The notes beneath the pieces were generated by a model. It made no database searches. It saw nothing but the letters and a program-made list of their open reading frames with translations, and was not told where the DNA came from. Below are positions 23,939 through 32,236 of a DNA stretch of 47,122 bases, piece by piece. Both the position numbers and the translations under genes were made by a program. Numbering within the stretch: the stretch's first letter is position 1; each line of letters begins with the position of its first letter. Where the stretch lies: contig CAZJRB010000054.1 in assembly GCA_964547995.1 (NCBI GenBank), positions 1 through 47,122 of the forward strand, given 5' to 3'. The DNA is from CAZJRB01 sp964547995 (GTDB lineage: Bacteria > Planctomycetota > Planctomycetia > Pirellulales > Thermoguttaceae).

Positions 23939-24136
23939 ATGAGCAGCAAGCTGTCGGATTTCGCGAAAGAAGCGCTGATTGCCCGACATCGTTGGGAACA
24001 GCCGGTTCGCGTTCCCCTCCGCGCCTACGTGCGATTCTGTCAACACATCGATTCGGAGCTTCAGAAGCTGGTGGCGCGATGGGCAACAGGACCGGCTACC
24101 GGCCCGTGGACCCTGCGTCGTCGGGGACTTCGGTAA
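23939..24136 (+). CDS. Small protein of unknown function (65 residues)
   Basis: MSSKLSDFAKEALIARHRWE and VPLRAYVRFCQHIDSELQKL are amphipathic helical stretches with no recognised motif. A strong AAGGAG lies 7 bases before the ATG, which is good support for translation and for this start instead of longer in-frame extensions. No signal peptide or membrane segment is seen. It follows the EF-hand gene by about 200 bases on the same strand and is followed by an inverted repeat that may end its transcript. Confidence 0.6.
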   Translation: MSSKLSDFAKEALIARHRWEQPVRVPLRAYVRFCQHIDSELQKLVARWATGPATGPWTLRRRGLR

Positions 24137-24147
24137 TGGTAGAGAAC

Positions 24148-24237
24148 TCAACGTTCGGGCTTGTCCCGCACGGGATATTTGGCAGTTTTAACATGCCCCC
24201 CTGTTCTGCCTGTCCGCGGGGCAAGCCCGAACGTTGA
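24148..24237. repeat. 22-bp inverted repeat (TCAACGTTCGGGCTTG...)
   Basis: Arms 24148-24169 and 24216-24237 are reverse complements with one mismatch; the loop of 46 bases is less GC-rich. It lies between a small gene and the converging hydrolase gene. It may be a miniature mobile or REP-type element, or a terminator structure. Confidence 0.85.
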
Positions 24238-24313
24238 CTGCCTTGGAGGTTTTTTTGTGAAGGTGAATCTTCCCGAGTGAAACACACGCTACTCCTTCGT
24301 CCCTCGCGTCGTT

Positions 24314-24338
24314 GGGGCAGCAGTCGTTCTGCTGCCCC
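24314..24338. terminator. Hairpin GGGGCAGCA-gtcgttc-TGCTGCCCC
   Basis: A perfect 9-bp GC-rich stem with a 7-base loop, 24 bases beyond the stop of the hydrolase gene read on the minus strand. No T-run is present on either side, so termination is possible but not shown. Confidence 0.5.
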
Positions 24339-24361
24339 GGCGGCGCGTTTTGCGTGCGCGG

Positions 24362-26722
24362 CTACCGGACGAATTTCGCCCAGAAGGGATGTTGGCGGTC
24401 GCCCCGGGTGCGAACGTCCTCCAGCAGCGTACGGAGATCGGGTTGCACGAAAGGCTCGCGGCCGTTGATCTTCTTGCCGTTGACGACGATGCTGACGCGC
24501 TGCTTGAAGTTGAGCATTTGCGGTGAGAGCCAAACCGTTATCTGACCCGAGCCCGTTGTGACCGAGACCCCGTTGGCGGCGGTCAGCCTGGCCTTGACGG
24601 TCACGGGTCGGACCCCGCGCGGCGGCGGCCAGTTCACCGGTTGGACCATGGCCCTCGGCGGCATCCCCGACATCTCGATCCACCAGAAGAAATTATCCCA
24701 GGGCCGCATCGTCGAACACTCGAACTCGCGGGGGTAAAAATCCCGCTTGAACCGGTCCATCCAGTCAAACGTCCTGAGAATCTCGTCGTAGAAATGCTCG
24801 TGCCCGCGCCCGAGATATTCCACAACCGTACAGTTGTAGCCCCGTTTCAGATAGCGGTCGAGGTCCATGGCGTTCTTGGACATCTTGGCGCCGTCGTACT
24901 CGCCGCAGACGAAGTACATGGGCAACCGCTTGGCATTCTGCCAATAGAGGGCACAATACTTCTCCGACTTGGCGACGATGGGGATCACGCCGGCCCAAAG
25001 ATCGGGATGGGCCAGGCCGATATCCCACGCCGCATCGCCGCCGATCGAATGGCCGCTCAAGAAAACGCGGTCCGTGTCGATCGAGAACCGCCGGCAGGCA
25101 TCGCGAAGGCAACCGAGCACGGCCGCGTGCTCCCGCGCGGAGAAGCCGTAGTTCTTTTGATGCTCAACGGTCCAATCGGGGGCAATCACGATGTATCCGT
25201 AGCGGGAGGCCTGGCCGCGCCGCCACCCGTTGTCCCATGCCCCCGCCCACCAATCGATCTGGCGGGCCGGGGTGGTGCCGGCGCCGTTGAGTGTAACGAT
25301 GGCCGGATAACGGCGATAGGGATCGTATTCCGGCGGCGTTTGCACCAAGTAGTGGAACGGCAGCTCCTTCGGCAGCCCGCGCACCTCCAGCTTGTAATAG
25401 CCCAGCTCGGCGTCCGAGACCGGCTCGGCGTCCGAGACCGGCGGTTTCATGTGCGCCAGCAGGTGCGCCACCAGCAACGGTGCGGCGCCCTCCTCCTTCT
25501 TCAGGGCAGCGTAAATCTGCTCGCGGTTCAACTTGATCGGCTCGTTGATGTACTGGTTCACCAGGCTGCGGACCCGGTACAAAGAGAGGGCCACTGGTAG
25601 CTTCTCGACCGCCGCGTCCGAACCCAACAACCAACCGCTGATCGCCAGCGAAAGCTTCATCTCGGGCGTCAACTGCGGATCGTTGAGATTCTGCAGAAAT
25701 GCAGTCATCCGGGGAAGCGTGTTGACGTTCAACTCCCGCTCCAGCTCTTCCCGGATCGGCTTGATTTGCGCACGGGCCTGGGGACTTCGCACCCCCTCGA
25801 GCAAGGCGTCGAACTGCTTGAAGAACTCCGCGCCCCGGGCCTGCAAAACCTCGTACTCGGCGATCATCGCCCGGACATTGGCGAGAATCATGCCGGCGAC
25901 GTTATTCGCCGGAAACGTCTTGAGTCTCGACAAGACCAGCCGGTGCTGGCCGGCCTTGCGGCGAAGTTTCATTTCGGAGAGAAGCCGCTGGGCACTGAGC
26001 TGCCGGAGCGACCGGATCGACGGGGCCAGTTCGTTCTCCAGGTTCGGGTTGTTGGGAAACGCCTTCACCAACGCTTCCAGAACCTGGCGTGCTTCCTTGT
26101 AACGCTCGCATTGATTGTAAAATCGAGCGATCTTCTTGTAATGTTCGGGGTTCTTCGGATCGATCTGCTTCATCAGGATCTTGTGGAGAACGTCGGTCGG
26201 AATGGAGCTGGTGGCCACCCGCATGTCCCAGACGTGCGAGATGCCTTCCACCTTCGTCCAGCGGGGCGTGATCTCGGTAATCCCCTGAATGATGTCGACC
26301 GGCCCGTGAGGCGTATTGAAGGTGAAGATCCGCCGGCCGAATTCATCAAAGGGAGTAATCTTCAAGACGGGGCCGACGCTTTTCACCCCGCGCCCCGCCC
26401 GGAGCACGCGCTGCCGGATGTTGAAGGTCTCCTCGGCGATCTGCCCGACGTTCGCCTGGCGAACCTCCTGAATCTGGCGCTTGGAAACAAACGTGCGGCG
26501 CAGATCGTCGTCCAGCAGGATGATCAGACGCAGGGGACCCACTCCGTTGGGATCGGGCGCCATGGGCTGGTCTGCCAGACTGGCAACCACCCCCAGGCGA
26601 CCCTTCAATATCCGCCCATCTTTCATCAGGAGTTCGGCAGCCGGGAGCGAAGTGGCCGAGAAACCGACCGCGCAGAACATCACCGCCATCCCTGTCCATA
26701 ACGTGGGGACGCGTCGCCTCAT
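24362..26722 (-). CDS. Secreted alpha/beta-hydrolase (esterase/peptidase-like) with long N-terminal region
   Basis: A 786-residue exported protein. MRRRVPTLWTGMAVMFCAVG begins a signal peptide ending near LPAAE; the ATG at 26722 is chosen for that reason over one 28 codons upstream. Residues 25-430 are a helical region without a named domain (AELLMKDGRILKGRLGVV at its start). The last 350 residues are an alpha/beta-hydrolase: YPAIVTLNGAGTTPARQIDW, then FLSGHSIGGDAAWDIGL with the nucleophile serine in GHSIGG, CGEYDG, and a histidine in GRGHEHFYDEI. It resembles PHB-depolymerase/feruloyl-esterase-like or peptidase S9-like secreted hydrolases; substrate unknown. A short duplication (VSDAEPVSDAE) is visible in the linker. 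Confidence 0.82.
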   Translation of the reverse strand: MRRRVPTLWTGMAVMFCAVGFSATSLPAAELLMKDGRILKGRLGVVASLADQPMAPDPNGVGPLRLIILLDDDLRRTFVSKRQIQEVRQANVGQIAEETFNIRQRVLRAGRGVKSVGPVLKITPFDEFGRRIFTFNTPHGPVDIIQGITEITPRWTKVEGISHVWDMRVATSSIPTDVLHKILMKQIDPKNPEHYKKIARFYNQCERYKEARQVLEALVKAFPNNPNLENELAPSIRSLRQLSAQRLLSEMKLRRKAGQHRLVLSRLKTFPANNVAGMILANVRAMIAEYEVLQARGAEFFKQFDALLEGVRSPQARAQIKPIREELERELNVNTLPRMTAFLQNLNDPQLTPEMKLSLAISGWLLGSDAAVEKLPVALSLYRVRSLVNQYINEPIKLNREQIYAALKKEEGAAPLLVAHLLAHMKPPVSDAEPVSDAELGYYKLEVRGLPKELPFHYLVQTPPEYDPYRRYPAIVTLNGAGTTPARQIDWWAGAWDNGWRRGQASRYGYIVIAPDWTVEHQKNYGFSAREHAAVLGCLRDACRRFSIDTDRVFLSGHSIGGDAAWDIGLAHPDLWAGVIPIVAKSEKYCALYWQNAKRLPMYFVCGEYDGAKMSKNAMDLDRYLKRGYNCTVVEYLGRGHEHFYDEILRTFDWMDRFKRDFYPREFECSTMRPWDNFFWWIEMSGMPPRAMVQPVNWPPPRGVRPVTVKARLTAANGVSVTTGSGQITVWLSPQMLNFKQRVSIVVNGKKINGREPFVQPDLRTLLEDVRTRGDRQHPFWAKFVR

Positions 26723-26866
26723 GGTGGATAGCCTTTGATTGAAGGGGCCTCGCCTTCTGTTTATTGTGTTTGGCCGCCGCTTCAAGTCAAGCGCCCTACC
26801 AGTCATTCGGGGTATCTTGACACGACCTTGACGGTCTGCAAAATTGGGGGAACTAGAGGAAATATC

Positions 26867-27121
26867 ATGGATCAGAGATTGGTCTCCAAATCAATCGTTT
26901 TCTTCCTGGTCGCGGGTGGTGTCGCCCTACCCATCGCCGTGTGCGTATGTCTGGCCATTGGGACTTTATTGCAGGCAATGGGCGACACGGTGGGAAGCGC
27001 GGTCCTCACCTACATCGCCTGGGGGTGTGGCGGGCTGTGGGGGCTCGACTTGATCTGCCTGGTTCTCGCCGCAGGGATCAATTCATTGGGGGACAAAGAC
27101 CCCCCTTCAGAGAGCGAGTGA
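26867..27121 (+). CDS. Small two-span membrane protein
   Basis: An 84-residue protein with two hydrophobic segments, SIVFFLVAGGVALPIAVCVC (about 9-30) and TYIAWGCGGLWGLDLICLVL (about 48-68), and an acidic tail (SLGDKDPPSESE). AGAGGA lies 6 bases before the ATG, which decides the start. No family is recognised. It lies in the divergent gap after the hydrolase gene and 128 bases before the zinc-ribbon gene. Confidence 0.65.
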   Translation: MDQRLVSKSIVFFLVAGGVALPIAVCVCLAIGTLLQAMGDTVGSAVLTYIAWGCGGLWGLDLICLVLAAGINSLGDKDPPSESE

Positions 27122-27249
27122 GCCGGACAAAGGTCCCGTGTCAACCCCCTTCATTCCCCTGGCGGTTCGTTTTCTCGCGTGCTAGTTTACAACAGTGTAG
27201 ACGAATTGTTTTCTTGCGTGGTAATCGCTAATTTCGCCGACCCTCTCCG

Positions 27250-28254
27250 ATGTCGATCCGGTTTCGCTGCAAACGCTGCCACCAGCTCCTGGGGATTTCC
27301 GAACGGAGAGCCGGCAGCCAAATTCAGTGTCCCAAGTGCGGGCTTTCGCTGACGGTGCCGACGAAGGCGGCGGCCGACGCGTCGTTGGCGATGGACAAGA
27401 TGTCCGGGCCGGTCGCCGAGGAAGATCCCGCCAATTTCGTTGTTTACGACGACGAGCCGGAAGCGATCGAGACTCCGCGGGCGCGCCATGCCGCCCGGGC
27501 AACCGCCACCAAGGACCCGCCCCCGGTCACAAGGACCGCCCCGGCGCAGGCCGCGGCCAAACAGGAAGCCGCCGCGCAACCGGCCGCGCCCGAGGGCCGG
27601 CCCGTCCCACGCGGCATGATCCTCTTCCACCGCCGGAATTTCTACGCGCAGGGATTCTTGTTCCTTTTGCTGGCCGCCGCGGCATTCGCCTCGGGATACT
27701 ACATCGGCCGGGGCGACGCCACCTACGAAAAGAAACTCGAAGTGGAAGCCGCGGCAAAGGAGAGCATCCTGCTCGAAGGCCGGATCGTCTACAACCCGGG
27801 AACCGGGCAAATTGCCGGCGACCGCGGCGCTGTCATCGTTGCCTTGCCCCAGGGCACCCTCGACCCGAAACTGGATATCCGGGACATCCGCGTCACCGAT
27901 CCGCCGCCGACCGAAAACCACAAAACGCTTCGCCGGATCAGGGAGCTCGGCGGAGGGTACGCCAGGGCGAACGTCGACGGCAACTTCACGATACTCTTGC
28001 CCGACCAGGGAAAATACTGCCTGCTGATCATCTCGGCCAACGCGACCCGCCCCCCGGACCAGGAGCCCGGCGAGCTGGACCTCGTCCAAATCGAGAATTA
28101 CTTCACCCTGCCCGACCACCTGATCGACCGCTACAAGTACCGCTGGGAAACCATGGACATCAACGTGGGCACCGACCTGATCCAACAGGACTTCGGCCAC
28201 GACGCAAAGCAACAGGCCGAACCGGAGGAACGGCCCGAAGCGGAAAAGGAATGA
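27250..28254 (+). CDS. Membrane protein with N-terminal zinc ribbon
   Basis: A 334-residue protein. RCKRC (6-10) and QCPKC (26-30) form a four-cysteine zinc ribbon typical of planctomycete proteins with a cytoplasmic N-terminus. A low-complexity Ala/Pro linker (about 75-115) leads to one transmembrane helix, GFLFLLLAAAAFASGYYIG (about 135-153). The external part reads GRIVYNPGTGQIAGDRGAVI and VDGNFTILLPDQGKYCLLII, a carboxypeptidase-regulatory-like beta-sandwich pattern. It may sense or anchor something across the membrane; function is unknown. The tail is rich in Glu/Gln. No ribosome-binding site is evident. Its stop lies 3 bases from that of the converging next gene. Confidence 0.78.
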   Translation: MSIRFRCKRCHQLLGISERRAGSQIQCPKCGLSLTVPTKAAADASLAMDKMSGPVAEEDPANFVVYDDEPEAIETPRARHAARATATKDPPPVTRTAPAQAAAKQEAAAQPAAPEGRPVPRGMILFHRRNFYAQGFLFLLLAAAAFASGYYIGRGDATYEKKLEVEAAAKESILLEGRIVYNPGTGQIAGDRGAVIVALPQGTLDPKLDIRDIRVTDPPPTENHKTLRRIRELGGGYARANVDGNFTILLPDQGKYCLLIISANATRPPDQEPGELDLVQIENYFTLPDHLIDRYKYRWETMDINVGTDLIQQDFGHDAKQQAEPEERPEAEKE

Positions 28255-28257
28255 ACT

Positions 28258-29316
28258 TCACGGCTCCCACCGGAAATCGACGTCCGGCATATCGAGAATG
28301 AAGTCCGCCCCGAACGCCTGTGCCGGCGTCAAGAACCCGCTCGGGGCGCCCCGGCTGAGCACCCGGTCCATCGAGGCCAGTGCGGTGGCGACGGTCAGGC
28401 GGTATCCCTCGGGCGTTTCGAGCGTGGCCTCGACGGAACCGCCGTGCGCGTCGGACGCGCGGCCCCAGAACGACGCCCGCCCCGATTCGCGCTGCTCTGC
28501 GGTCGGGCCCTTCAGGTGTTTCTGGATCGTGCGGTTGACAAAGGCGCGAATCGGCCACACCCGCAGCAACCAGAGCATCCCCCGGCCCTTGCGGAGTTGT
28601 TCGATCTTATCGCCGGGCAGCGACACGTAGACCTCGATATTGGGAATCGCCGTCGTGTACCATGCCGAGGCCACGTCGCCCCAGGGAACCGTTACCGCCT
28701 CGCGCGGGCCGCCGCGGAACGGGACCTCCCTCGACTTCCAGGCGATCGGCACCCGGGTGATCCTGCCGTCGGTGCGGACGCGTCCGCCGTGGGGCAGCCC
28801 CTGCACAATCGTCTTGGCCGTGCCGGGGCTTATGTGCTGCGGCGTCGAGAACGCGAGTTGCAGGAGCGTGGCCCCGGGCAGCCGCCCGGCGAGCTGCGCC
28901 GCAAGGCAGTCGCTCGGCACCACGTCGAAACCGACCGCCGGAATAATGCACAGGTCCATGCGTTTGGCGGCATCGTGCCGCGAGGCGGCCGCCTCGATCA
29001 CCGGGATCTCGCCGGTGATGTCGAGGTAGTCGGTCCCGGCGGCCAAACAGGCGTCCATCATCGGCTCACCGGTCGCCGAGAAGGGCCCGGCGCAGTGGAG
29101 CACGGCGGCCAGCCCCATCAGTTGCTCGGCCGTTCGCCGGGGTTTTCCCAGCCGGAACACACGGCCATCGCAGCCCAGCTCGGCGGCCAGCGCCTCGATT
29201 GCCCGGCGGTTTCGCCCCGCCAGGACCGGCCGCATCCCGCGCCGGACCGCCTCCTCGGCAATCAGCCGCCCGGTGTAGCCGTTGGCGCCGTAGATCATCC
29301 AGCGTGAGTGGGGCAT
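28258..29316 (-). CDS. Saccharopine dehydrogenase-like NAD(P)-binding oxidoreductase (trans-acting enoyl reductase type)
   Basis: A 352-residue protein. The N-terminal Rossmann motif is WMIYGANGYTGRLIAEEAVR, followed by VLAGRNRRAIEALAAELG and the NAD-site strand LHCAGPFSATGEPMMDACLA. GTDYLDITGEIPVIEA and IIPAVGFDVVPSDCLAAQL are typical of the saccharopine-dehydrogenase/trans-acting enoyl reductase branch. Members act on lysine-pathway intermediates or on polyketide/lipid double bonds; neither is indicated by neighbours here. The ATG at 29316 is chosen because the Rossmann strand begins six residues later. Confidence 0.85.
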   Translation of the reverse strand: MPHSRWMIYGANGYTGRLIAEEAVRRGMRPVLAGRNRRAIEALAAELGCDGRVFRLGKPRRTAEQLMGLAAVLHCAGPFSATGEPMMDACLAAGTDYLDITGEIPVIEAAASRHDAAKRMDLCIIPAVGFDVVPSDCLAAQLAGRLPGATLLQLAFSTPQHISPGTAKTIVQGLPHGGRVRTDGRITRVPIAWKSREVPFRGGPREAVTVPWGDVASAWYTTAIPNIEVYVSLPGDKIEQLRKGRGMLWLLRVWPIRAFVNRTIQKHLKGPTAEQRESGRASFWGRASDAHGGSVEATLETPEGYRLTVATALASMDRVLSRGAPSGFLTPAQAFGADFILDMPDVDFRWEP

Positions 29317-29474
29317 GCTACTTTCCCTTGCAATTGTCGAAAACAGGGCGTACATTGAGGGTGTTCATTAGAATCCCTTTTTGTCCGGAGGGCAAGATAG
29401 ACTGTCTCATGTGGTTCGATCTCGAAACCACAGGTATAACGGGCCCTTACCGGTAGCGCGCAGGGGGAAACGGG

Positions 29475-30520
29475 ATGTGGGATATCTATTGGGGCATTGC
29501 GGTCATCCTCATCGCCTCCGGCGGCGTTTTCTTAGGTGGGTTTCGTCTGGCGCGCAGGGTGTCGAAAAGATGGAACGCCGCAGTTGCATTCGTTACGGTG
29601 CTGTTGACTTCGTCGTTTGCTCTGTTCGTGTACGGATCGCTCGTTCTTGCGCGATGGTTGTCGTTGTCGAACGCGATCGTCATCGGCAACGCGTTGCCCT
29701 TGGGAGCGGCGTTTCTGGCGGGCATGGTGCTCGGGCAACGCGGAATCCGACGATGGCGGCGCGTGGCCTTCTCCGCGGCACTTGCGATTACGGGCGTGTA
29801 CGCGTTGATCGAGCCTCTTTGCGTTTCGCCGCCGCAGGGCGACGACTACTGGACAAACGGCGTCTGCTTGCAGTCGAACGATGCCGCGTGCAGTCCGGCC
29901 GCCGCCGCGACACTACTGCGGCATCACGGCATCGAGGCAACCGAACAGGAAATGATCGTGCTGTGTCTAACCGGCCGAAAGGCAACGCGGCAACTGGGGC
30001 TCTATCGAGGCCTGAAAAAGAAAACCATCCACACGCCGTGGCGAGTCGAAGTGTTCCGCAGCAACGTCGACCGCCTTCGCCGGGAAGCCCGGTGGCCCGT
30101 TGTCCTCCCCGTCAAGCTGCGGCGAGGCGCCGACGTCGATCCCCGCTATAAAAACGGGCTCTTCCGGGTTTTCGGTGGGTGATGCCAGGGCCCACGGGGC
30201 CAGAATCCCCCCAAATGGAGACGGGAGCCCCCGGATTCCCCGGAAAACGCCTCGATTCCGCTCCACGGCAACTACTCCTTTGTTCTGAAAACGCACCCTT
30301 CCAGTAAGTGAAACCGCCATCAGCCACCCAAATGCCGGAATACCCTAAAAACGAATGGGGATGGACTCCTGGCGTCGGTCACACGGTCGTAGTCTTCGGT
30401 TTCACCGACGACGGGCGCGTGGAAGTCGGCGATCCTGCCGTGGGTAGAGAGCATTGGACGGTCGACGATTTGCGCGTCCTATGGAACGGCGAGGGATTAA
30501 GATTCGTGCGGCGCGATTAA
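29475..30520 (+). pseudogene. C39-like cysteine peptidase membrane gene, interrupted by a small insertion
   Basis: The first part (29475-30156) encodes three or four hydrophobic segments and then NGVCLQSNDAACSPAAAATL with the likely catalytic Cys139, as in C39 peptidases. It runs into DPRYKN and is then cut by a 189-bp element. The gene resumes at 30354 in another frame with EWGWTPGVGHTVVVFGF, carrying the catalytic His, and VEVGDPAVGREHW with the Asp. Removing 30157-30353 (element plus one target copy, 197 bp) joins DPRYKN to EWGWTPGVGH in frame. As it stands the first part ends with four extra codons inside the element (VFGG, stop at 30180-30182) and lacks His and Asp, so the enzyme is probably dead. 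Its former role, perhaps maturation of a double-glycine peptide, is inference. Confidence 0.8.
30157..30345. mobile_element. 189-bp MITE-like element with 30-bp imperfect inverted ends and 8-bp target duplication
   Basis: The left end begins GGCTCTTCCGG and the reverse complement of the right end begins GGGTATTCCGG. The outer 30 bases of the two ends match at 23 positions without a gap. The element is bracketed by exact copies of TAAAAACG at 30149-30156 and 30346-30353. It has no room for a transposase, so it would move only with help. Ends starting GG.T.TTCCGG and an 8-bp duplication are features of ISL3-family elements; that assignment is from memory of the family. Insertion lies in a C39-like peptidase gene. 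Confidence 0.8.
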
Positions 30521-30525
30521 CGTCT

Positions 30526-30574
30526 CGTTCCCATGCTCTGCATGGGAACGCACTGCCCCGACGCTCTGCGTCGG
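30526..30574. repeat. Two neighbouring palindromes (CGTTCCCATGC and CCGACGC types)
   Basis: CGTTCCCATGC-tct-GCATGGGAACG spans 30526-30550 with perfect 11-bp arms. CCGACGC-tct-GCGTCGG follows within 30558-30574. The first is the same family as the palindrome at 34544-34566, in opposite orientation. It lies between the broken peptidase gene and the converging DUF1559-like gene. Confidence 0.88.
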
Positions 30575-30656
30575 AAACGCCGCATCCTCGATACGGCCGA
30601 AACCCGAAGGTATCGCGGAGGATCGGCTTCCCGCACAAAGGTTGAAGACGAACCTA

Positions 30657-31817
30657 TCATGATGCATCCTCCGACCCGCTCTTGTCAAGGTCTGAGAACC
30701 TCTCCTCCGCGATGTCTACACGTTCTTCATCGGCCTCGGCGGCGTGTGCGTCGTCTGGCAAAGCGTCGGCCCGCTTCCGCAGCGGCCAGAACAACAGCAG
30801 GCCGAAGGTGACGAGCAACACGGCCAGGGCGGTGATGCTGGTGATGATCCGTGGCCAATTTGGGTGACTCTTGACCTTTGGCGGGACGAGATTCTCCAGG
30901 TCAACATCTTCGCCGCCGTCGATCGTCAAGAGCGCTTCGAGCGTTTTGGGGTCTTGCTCGGCGTCCATAACTTGGACCGAGCCGTCGGCCAAACAGACCC
31001 AAGCCCCGACCCATTCCGTCAGCTCGAATTGCCCGGAACGGCGGACGTGATTGCAGAAAGCAACACGGTGCTCCGACTCCGGATCTAAGCTGCGCACGAC
31101 GTCCTCCCAAGTAATATCCCGCGGTTCCATCCAGTGGAACTTCTGGTCGCCGCCGACTTCGAAGACCATGATGGTGCGGGAGGTTCCGTCGGGGATCTCG
31201 CCGGTCGAGACACAATCGGCTCCCGGCCACGCGGTTTCCGGCCCGACAACGGCGACGTAGTTTGTGTACGGCGCCCCGCCGTCGGGATCGTTTGGGCACC
31301 GGAACTCACGAGGCATCATGTCGGCCAACTCGCGGTTGTTCGGCCCGTTCCAGGGTTCGTCGAAATCGTACGCATCGTAAAGCAGCTTCAAGTCCATATA
31401 CGGCAAAATCAGCACCCGCCAACTGTGCATCGGCTTGCCGTCTTCGTCGGCGATGTAGGCGGGTGGAAAATGCCTTTCGAACGAGTCGTAGTTCTGCAAT
31501 GCAAGCCCGATCCACTTCAAGTTGTTCCAGCAACGGCGTGGATACCCCGTGTCACGAGCAGCTTCTACGGCTGGATACAGTAGGACTGCAAACACGAGGA
31601 GCATGGTTCCCGCAGCCAGCCACCGTAGAGCGTTACGGTGTCCCGATCTGTAGCGGATCACAAGAACCAACAGGTACGCCGCGACGGGGATTCCCCACAG
31701 ACCGAACAAGGCCAGCGACGACCAAACCAACACAAACACCAAGAACAGCGACCGCAGTGTGAACTGCACGGGCGTTCTTTCGGCTTGCGAATCGTTGTGT
31801 CTATCGGTGGTTGTCAT
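30657..31817 (-). CDS. DUF1559-like membrane protein
   Basis: A 386-residue protein. The N-terminus has two hydrophobic segments (FTLRSLFLVFVLVWSSLALF, then GIPVAAYLLVLVIRY) and a third (AAGTMLLVFAVLLYPAVEAA). The DUF1559 core follows: RRCWNNLKWIGLALQNYDSF, then HSWRVLILPYMDLKLLYDAY and EPWNGPNN, ending with GAWVCLADGSVQVMD. A further membrane helix and an acidic tail close it. Most DUF1559 proteins carry a type IV prepilin leader; here the leader is replaced by multiple membrane spans. The ATG at 31817 lies within the end of the preceding small gene (17-base overlap). It is the most distal gene of the minus-strand series seen here. Confidence 0.82.
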   Translation of the reverse strand: MTTTDRHNDSQAERTPVQFTLRSLFLVFVLVWSSLALFGLWGIPVAAYLLVLVIRYRSGHRNALRWLAAGTMLLVFAVLLYPAVEAARDTGYPRRCWNNLKWIGLALQNYDSFERHFPPAYIADEDGKPMHSWRVLILPYMDLKLLYDAYDFDEPWNGPNNRELADMMPREFRCPNDPDGGAPYTNYVAVVGPETAWPGADCVSTGEIPDGTSRTIMVFEVGGDQKFHWMEPRDITWEDVVRSLDPESEHRVAFCNHVRRSGQFELTEWVGAWVCLADGSVQVMDAEQDPKTLEALLTIDGGEDVDLENLVPPKVKSHPNWPRIITSITALAVLLVTFGLLLFWPLRKRADALPDDAHAAEADEERVDIAEERFSDLDKSGSEDAS

Positions 31818-32007
31818 GTTGTCTTCCCCGGCCGGCACTGACACTTCCGAGCGGGGTTGGGTTCCCGTCACGGTAAGCCCGGATGTAGATCAGGACGGCC
31901 AGCACGAACCCCGCCGGCACAATCCCCCACAGCTCGAACGCCGCCATCGCGGACCAGACGACGACGAACAGCAGAAACAGGGTTTGCAGTCGGAATTGCC
32001 ATTGCAC
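31801..32007 (-). CDS. Small membrane protein, truncated relative of the next gene's N-terminus
   Basis: A 68-residue protein: MQWQFRLQTLFLLFVVVWSA and MAAFELWGIVPAGFVLAVLI. It matches the opening of the following DUF1559-like protein (VQFTLRSLFLVFVLVWSSLA, LFGLWGIPVAAYLLVLVI) position for position. After the second helix it ends in an unrelated basic tail. Its last 17 bases overlap the start of the next gene. It appears to be a duplicated, truncated membrane anchor; whether it is functional is unknown. Confidence 0.6.
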   Translation of the reverse strand: MQWQFRLQTLFLLFVVVWSAMAAFELWGIVPAGFVLAVLIYIRAYRDGNPTPLGSVSAGRGRQHDNHR

Positions 32008-32135
32008 GGCGCGGGCGACTCCGCGATCAGTCGGGCACTCGGCTCGGCAGAAGAGAGTTCCGGTTTGCCGGGTGTGTGCCGTCTTGCCCTACGAGATGAT
32101 TCTACCACGTCGACGGGGGGCGTGTCCAGCGATTG

Positions 32136-32200
32136 GTTCCCCTGTTCCCCTGCTCCCCTGCTCTCCTGTTCCGCCGCGGACGGCACACGGAGTAACTTTG
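32136..32200. repeat. 8-bp tandem array plus shortened GGCACAC palindrome
   Basis: Repeats of GTTCCCCT/GCTCCCCT (8-bp unit) from 32136 to about 32170 are followed by GCGGACGGCACACGGAGT and AACTTTG. It is the same composite as at 32728-32809, in the same orientation, but with the right arm of the palindrome lost. It lies 36 bases beyond the stop of the NPCBM gene. Confidence 0.85.
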
Positions 32201-32236
32201 GTGGGCCGGCGCGGCCTGACGGCCGCTGGTCCCACC

